10,662 nt of DNA from JAJPJX01 sp964568355 (lineage in GTDB: Bacteria; Acidobacteriota; Terriglobia; Bryobacterales; Bryobacteraceae), in the NCBI GenBank assembly GCA_964568355.1, contig CAZMRK010000160.1, forward strand, positions 1 through 10,662, written 5' to 3'. This document shows positions 7,016-10,662 of the stretch, piece by piece (the stretch's first letter is position 1; every line of letters starts with the position of its first letter). Both the position numbers and the translations under genes were made by a program. Under the pieces are notes generated by a model, which did no database searches, was not told the DNA's origin, and was given only the letters and a program-made list of their open reading frames with translations.

Positions 7016-8275
7016 ATGTCAGTCCGTTTGACGCTCACGGCCGGGGCGCTGCTGGGCATCAGTCTGTTTGCCGCCCCACCACTCACGACCATTCAGGATG
7101 TGCTGTACCGCGCCGACGGCACGCGCTTCAACGGGGTGTTGCAGATCACCTGGAAAAGCTTCGACGCGGCGGACACCTCGAACGTCGCACAGCAGGGGGT
7201 CACCGTCCGGGTCGTGGACGGAAATCTCCGGGTACAACTGGTGCCGACGACGAACAGCCAGACTGCCGCCACCTATGCGGTGAAATACAACAGCGACGGC
7301 AAGGTGCAGTTTCAGGAGACCTGGGTGGTAGCGCCCAGCATCACGCCGCTGCGGGTGCGGGATGTACGGGTCTCGGGGATCGAATCGCCGCCGACCGGCG
7401 GGCTTCAGGAGAGCGACATCGCCGGGCTGGTAGCGGACCTGGCGGCGCGGCCGGTGAAGGGCTCCGGGTTCGCGCCGGGCCGGGCTGCGCTCATTAACGC
7501 GGCGGGGCTAATCGAGGGGGCCACCGGCGATGCCGCCGATTGCGTCCACGTGGACGGCAGTTCGGGGCCATGCGGTCCTGGATTTTTCGATGGAGAGACG
7601 CCCGGCGGGATCGTAGACGGCTCCAACGCCACGTTTACGCTGGCCGCGGCGCCGCAGCCCTCCACCAGCCTGGCGCTGTTTCGCAACGGCATCCTGCAGA
7701 AACCCGAGCAGGATTTTTCGCTCTCCGGCAGCACGGTGCAGTTTCTGAGCGTAGCGGTGCCGCAGCCCGGAGATACTCTGCTGGCGTCCTACCGGAGGCT
7801 GTCGCCGGGCGGGCTCAGCCTGGCGGCGAAAGCGCCGGCCGCATGGAGCGCCCCTGCCCCCCTGGCGGCGGTGGCACAAGGTACTGCGACGCCGCAGGTG
7901 CTCTGCGCGGGCACGGGAGCGGGCAGCGGAGAGGCATCGTGCACCGTCTCCGGCAGTTCCTGGAACGCGGGCGACCGCGTGGAGATCCGCTTCGACTACG
8001 CACGCTCCGCTGCCTCGGGCAGTTTTCAGTGGGAGGTGCGATGGGGCGGGGTGGTGGCCTCGTCGGGCAGTTCGAGCGGCCCGGCGGTTACCGGACGGAT
8101 CGATGCGGCACTTGATGAAAACGGGGCGCAGTTGAGCTGGCAGGCGTGGGGATCGGCGCTTCCGCTTTCGACCGGAGTGATGAACGCGGGCAGCGAACAG
8201 CCGGCCACGATCGAATTCCACGCCAGCTCAGGGCGGCTGCGCAACTTTACCGTAATCCGGTATCCCCGGCCGTAA
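7016..8275 (+). CDS. Secreted multi-domain hypothetical protein of acidobacterial type
   Basis: A 419-aa exported protein without a known function. Residues 1-20 are a signal peptide (short basic start, then GALLGISLFAA). The segment 21-120 reads as a beta-domain (VLYRADGTRFNG, GVTVRVVDGNLRVQLVP, QFQETWVVAP, LRVRDVRVSG). After a low-complexity hinge comes residues 186-262 with GPGFFDGETPGG, GSNATFTLAAAPQPSTSLALF, NGILQ, LSGSTVQFL and GDTLLASYR, a module I associate from memory with tail-fibre-like or surface beta-modules. The C-terminal domain 290-419 has two cysteines (C297, C309) that could pair, and regular beta-strands (RVEIRFDYAR, FQWEVRWGG, LSWQAWG, ATIEFHASSG). The start is supported by CGGGAG ending 5 nt before the ATG. 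The stop lies only 2 bp from the stop of the convergent sugar-binding lipoprotein gene. A surface or adhesion role is possible but not shown. Confidence 0.8.
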   Translation: MSVRLTLTAGALLGISLFAAPPLTTIQDVLYRADGTRFNGVLQITWKSFDAADTSNVAQQGVTVRVVDGNLRVQLVPTTNSQTAATYAVKYNSDGKVQFQETWVVAPSITPLRVRDVRVSGIESPPTGGLQESDIAGLVADLAARPVKGSGFAPGRAALINAAGLIEGATGDAADCVHVDGSSGPCGPGFFDGETPGGIVDGSNATFTLAAAPQPSTSLALFRNGILQKPEQDFSLSGSTVQFLSVAVPQPGDTLLASYRRLSPGGLSLAAKAPAAWSAPAPLAAVAQGTATPQVLCAGTGAGSGEASCTVSGSSWNAGDRVEIRFDYARSAASGSFQWEVRWGGVVASSGSSSGPAVTGRIDAALDENGAQLSWQAWGSALPLSTGVMNAGSEQPATIEFHASSGRLRNFTVIRYPRP

Positions 8276-8277
8276 GA

Positions 8278-9228
8278 TTACTTGAGATATTTTTCGAGCG
8301 GCGGACGGATGCGCTGGACCACCGCCGGATCGTTGAGGTTCGATTTCGTGACCAGCACGGCGGGCAAGTCGATCGTTTTGGCAGGCGTGCCGCCGTTGAG
8401 CTTCAAAACCGCAGCTTTCACCGACTGGTAGCCGATCTGGAACGGGTCCTGCACCACGAGAGAATCGATGAGTCCATTTTCCAGATCGGCCGCCAGAGTG
8501 GGGCTCCAGTCAAATCCCACCATTTTGAGCGCACCCGGCCGGCTCTTGAGCGCCTGAGCGGCGCCGACCGTACTGGATTCGTTGGACGCGAACAGGCCGT
8601 CCAGATCCGGATGGGCGGTGAGCATGTTCTCCGCTACGGTCAGCGATTTGGCGAAGTCGGCCATGCCGTAGCGCTTGTCCACTACTTCGATACGAGGAAA
8701 TTGCCGGCGCAGAGTCTCCTCGAAGCCCTGCTCGCGAGCGGTGCTGGAGGCGATACCCGGCTCGACCGCTACCATCACCACCTTTCCCTTTCCCTTCAAA
8801 ATAGATCCCATGCGGCGCGCGGCTATCCGGCCGGCGCCGTAATTGTCGGTCGCGATGCGGGAGACATAGGCTTCGGTCGAGACCCCGGTATCGAAGATGA
8901 TCACCGGGATCTTCTGCCGCGCGGCCCGCTCGACGATACCCACCATGGCGTCCCGATCGGCGGGCGCCAGGCAGATGGCGTCCAGGCGGCGGTTGATCAT
9001 CGACTCGATGATCTTGATTTCCGCACTCGGATCGGCTTCGTTGGGCGGCCCATTCCATTCCACTTCCACTCCGGCTTCCTGAGCCGCGGCGACCGCGCCG
9101 GCGTGGATGCTCTGCCAAAACACGTGAGACTGCCCTTGCGGCACTACGCCGATGATCTTTTTATGAGAGCGCTGGCACGCGGAAAGGGCCAGCAAGAGCA
9201 AGGCAACCAGGACCTTCGAAGGGCGCAT
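8278..9228 (-). CDS. Sugar-binding lipoprotein (ribose-binding / Peripla_BP_4 type), no ABC partner in view
   Basis: A 316-aa periplasmic binding protein of the pentose/hexose (RbsB-like) class. The N-terminus is a lipoprotein signal with lipobox LSAC, so C18 should be acylated and the protein anchored to a membrane. Two alternating lobes follow, starting KKIIGVVPQG at 23. Positions matching the RbsB sugar site, from memory, are conserved: F37/W38, D113 (FDTG), R165 (TAREQGF), N216 (ASNESS), D240 (GFDWSP) and Q260 or Q264 (VQDPFQIGY). This points to a sugar or sugar-like ligand, though the RbsB arginine next to D113 is T114 here. No ATPase or permease gene is beside it. The divergent neighbour is an SSS symporter and the convergent one an unrelated secreted protein. 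No Shine-Dalgarno precedes the ATG; TATACT ends 7 nt upstream, suggesting a leaderless mRNA. It could deliver to a distant permease or act in sensing. Confidence 0.92.
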   Translation of the reverse strand: MRPSKVLVALLLLALSACQRSHKKIIGVVPQGQSHVFWQSIHAGAVAAAQEAGVEVEWNGPPNEADPSAEIKIIESMINRRLDAICLAPADRDAMVGIVERAARQKIPVIIFDTGVSTEAYVSRIATDNYGAGRIAARRMGSILKGKGKVVMVAVEPGIASSTAREQGFEETLRRQFPRIEVVDKRYGMADFAKSLTVAENMLTAHPDLDGLFASNESSTVGAAQALKSRPGALKMVGFDWSPTLAADLENGLIDSLVVQDPFQIGYQSVKAAVLKLNGGTPAKTIDLPAVLVTKSNLNDPAVVQRIRPPLEKYLK

Positions 9229-9230
9229 CA

Positions 9231-9260
9231 GCGACAGTATATCGAGGGAGTATGTACAAT
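9231..9260 (+). promoter_or_regulatory. Candidate promoter of the SSS symporter gene
   Basis: GCGACA (9231-9236; four of six consensus positions) is followed by an 18-bp spacer and TACAAT (9255-9260; five of six). It faces right and overlaps the left-facing TATACT box, so the two divergent promoters could not be occupied at once. Predicted start near 9267. Confidence 0.4.
9236..9241 (-). promoter_or_regulatory. Candidate -10 box of the sugar-binding lipoprotein gene
   Basis: TATACT on the - strand ends 7 nt before the ATG at 9228, which would place the transcription start on or next to the start codon. A second similar hexamer, CATACT (9249-9254), lies 13 bp further upstream. No good -35 box is seen. 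Confidence 0.45.
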
Positions 9261-9262
9261 GA

Positions 9263-9280
9263 GTGCTTCACCGGAAGCAC
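9263..9280. promoter_or_regulatory. 18-bp palindrome, possible operator or leader hairpin
   Basis: GTGCTTC (9263-9269), ACCG, GAAGCAC (9274-9280) is a perfect 7-bp inverted repeat. It lies just downstream of the candidate TACAAT box and before the symporter ATG at 9296, where a repressor operator or a translational hairpin would sit. Seen directly; the role is inferred. Confidence 0.45.
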
Positions 9281-9295
9281 CCTACGGGAACCACG

Positions 9296-10662
9296 ATGAT
9301 TTCCGCTCCCTTGTTCTCGCTCTGGCTGGCGGCGCCTTCGCGCCTGCTGACCATGGGTCCTGTGGACCTCGCAATCGTCATCTGCTATTTCGCGCTGGTG
9401 CTGGCGATCGGATTTTATCTCAAGAAATTCGCCAGCACGGGCGAAGATTTTTTCATGGCCGGCCGCGAAATGACGGCCTGGATCGCCGGCCTGAGCTTCA
9501 TCTCCGCCAACCTGGGGTCGCTCGAAATGATGGGATACGCGGCGGCCACCTATCAGTACGGCATGATCGTGGCGCACGCCTACCTGATCGCCGCGATTCC
9601 CGCGATTCTGTTCCTGGGGATCGTGATGCTGCCGTTCTACTACATCTGCAAGACGCACTCGGTGCCGGGCTACCTGAAGCTACGGTTCGGCGAGGCTACG
9701 CGCGGGCTTTCGGGCATCTCTTTCGCGGTGATGACGATCCTGATGAGCGGCATCAACATGTACTCGATGGCGGTGGTGATGAAGGTGATTCTGGGGTGGG
9801 ATATCCACTTCAGCATCTGGGTCTCTTCGCTCACCGTGGCGCTGTACGTGATGGCGGGCGGACTCCTCTCCGCGATTTTTAACGAGGTTCTACAATTTTT
9901 CCTGATCTGGCTGGGCTGCCTGCTGATTCCGGTGCTGGGACTGATTGAGACCGGCGGGTGGAGCGGGCTGGTGGCGCGGATCCAGCAGAATTTCCCCGGA
10001 CAGGACTACATTCACCTGTGGCAAAACGTGGGATCGTTCACGGGCAACCCGATGGGGCTGCACTGGACCGGTATCGTCTTCGGCTGGGGAATTGCCATTT
10101 CGTTCGGCTATTGGACGACGGACTTTCTGGTGGTGCAGCGCGTGATGGCCGCTAAGAACCTGCGCTCGGCACAGATGGGCACGATCCTGGGGGCCTTCCT
10201 CAAAATGATGGTGCCGCTGATCGTGATTCTGCCGGGGCTGCTAGGCCTGGCGGTCCTTCCGATCAAGCTGGTGGACGAGAGCACGGCGGTCGCGACCGGA
10301 GCGCACAGCTATAACGAGGTGCTGCCTCTGATGCTGGCGCGCTACTGCGGTCCCGGCCTGCTGGGCCTGGGCGTAACGGCGCTGATTGCGGGGTTCATGT
10401 CGGGGATGGCGGGTAACGTGAGCGCCTTCGCAACGGTGTGGACTTACGACATCTACCGTCCGCTGATTCGCAAGAACGCCAACGATGCCCACTATGTGAG
10501 CATGGGGCGCTGGTGCTCGCTGCTGGGTGTGTTCGTGAGCATCGGGACGGCCTACCTGGTGATGAATTTCAGCAGCATCATTGTTTACGCACAGGTGATC
10601 TTCATCTTCTTTATCGTGCCGCTGTTCGGCACGGTGATTCTGGGCATGCTATGGAAGCGGTG
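9296..10662 (+). CDS. Sodium:solute symporter (SSS family, SGLT-like), 3' end beyond the window
   Basis: The frame from the ATG at 9296 is open for 455 codons to the right edge with no stop. It encodes a polytopic membrane protein with the landmarks of the SSS family: the first helix VDLAIVICYFALVLAIGFYL (23-42), EDFFMAGREMTAWIAGLSFI (50-69) leading into the broken helix, HSVPGYLKLRFG, GGLLSAIFNEVLQFF, YWTTDFLVVQRVMAAK and, near 362-383, ALIAGFMSGMAGNVSAF followed by TVWTYDIY. Family members use Na+ to drive uptake of sugars, polyols or other small solutes; TTDFLVVQRV and NEVLQ resemble the sugar-type branch. The ATG at 9353 (MGPVDLAI) gives a shorter N-terminus closer to the usual one; neither start has a strong ribosome site. 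Its divergent neighbour is a sugar-binding lipoprotein, consistent with sugar uptake. The exact substrate cannot be read from the sequence. Confidence 0.9.
   Translation, partial: MISAPLFSLWLAAPSRLLTMGPVDLAIVICYFALVLAIGFYLKKFASTGEDFFMAGREMTAWIAGLSFISANLGSLEMMGYAAATYQYGMIVAHAYLIAAIPAILFLGIVMLPFYYICKTHSVPGYLKLRFGEATRGLSGISFAVMTILMSGINMYSMAVVMKVILGWDIHFSIWVSSLTVALYVMAGGLLSAIFNEVLQFFLIWLGCLLIPVLGLIETGGWSGLVARIQQNFPGQDYIHLWQNVGSFTGNPMGLHWTGIVFGWGIAISFGYWTTDFLVVQRVMAAKNLRSAQMGTILGAFLKMMVPLIVILPGLLGLAVLPIKLVDESTAVATGAHSYNEVLPLMLARYCGPGLLGLGVTALIAGFMSGMAGNVSAFATVWTYDIYRPLIRKNANDAHYVSMGRWCSLLGVFVSIGTAYLVMNFSSIIVYAQVIFIFFIVPLFGTVILGMLWKR

Noticed and set aside
6850..7092. N-terminal extension of the RidA-like protein
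   Set aside because: A strong GGAGG lies just before the ATG at 6849, which begins a perfect Tat signal; the extension would cover the divergent promoter region and part of the next gene.
9259..9261. ATG with a good upstream GAGGGAG as the symporter start
   Set aside because: It reads the wrong frame for the symporter and its first bases overlap the candidate TACAAT box.
8146..9882. Long + strand open frame of 578 codons crossing the lipoprotein gene and the symporter
   Set aside because: It is antisense to a clear sugar-binding protein and out of frame with a clear SSS symporter; its product is rich in Arg, His and Asp without domains. It is a by-product of GC-rich codon use.

Overview
This is a GC-rich chromosomal window, most likely from an Acidobacteriota bacterium of the Solibacter/Bryobacter type. 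That placement is inferred from recalled similarity of the secreted hypothetical proteins and the membrane kinase, and from the presence of lipid A/LPS genes in a Gram-negative cell. I find no rRNA, tRNA, CRISPR array, phage module or insertion sequence. Nine protein genes are supported, two of them cut by the window ends.

Layout. At 1-309 (-) is the N-terminal part of a two-TM histidine kinase with almost no periplasmic loop. From about 372 to 471 is a cluster of short perfect hairpins. At 472-1332 (-) is a membrane fatty-acid desaturase. Then comes a + strand pair with an ATGA overlap, deoB (1467-2648) and tpiA (2645-3394). Convergent with it, and overlapping the end of tpiA by 17 bp, is a long - strand gene (3378-5762) encoding WaaA (Kdo transferase) fused to LpxK (lipid A 4'-kinase). 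Its 5' end overlaps a divergent secreted protein gene (5746-6387 +). Next are a Tat-signal RidA-like protein (6394-6849 -), a secreted acidobacterial-type hypothetical protein (7016-8275 +), an orphan sugar-binding lipoprotein of the ribose-binding type (8278-9228 -), and divergent from it the start of a sodium:solute symporter (9296 to the right end).

How the genes work together. The desaturase, the intramembrane-type kinase and WaaA-LpxK all concern the envelope. deoB and tpiA connect nucleoside/pentose salvage to glycolysis. The sugar-binding lipoprotein and the SSS symporter share a 67-bp divergent control region and may serve related sugars, although the lipoprotein has no ABC partner in view.

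Most notable: (1) the single-chain WaaA-LpxK fusion, two consecutive lipid A/Kdo steps joined in reverse order of the pathway; (2) the hairpin cluster after the desaturase; (3) the compact SBP/symporter control region, with a likely leaderless transcript and an 18-bp palindrome; (4) a RidA fold carrying a Tat signal. I see no sign of a defence system or wholly new multi-gene machine.
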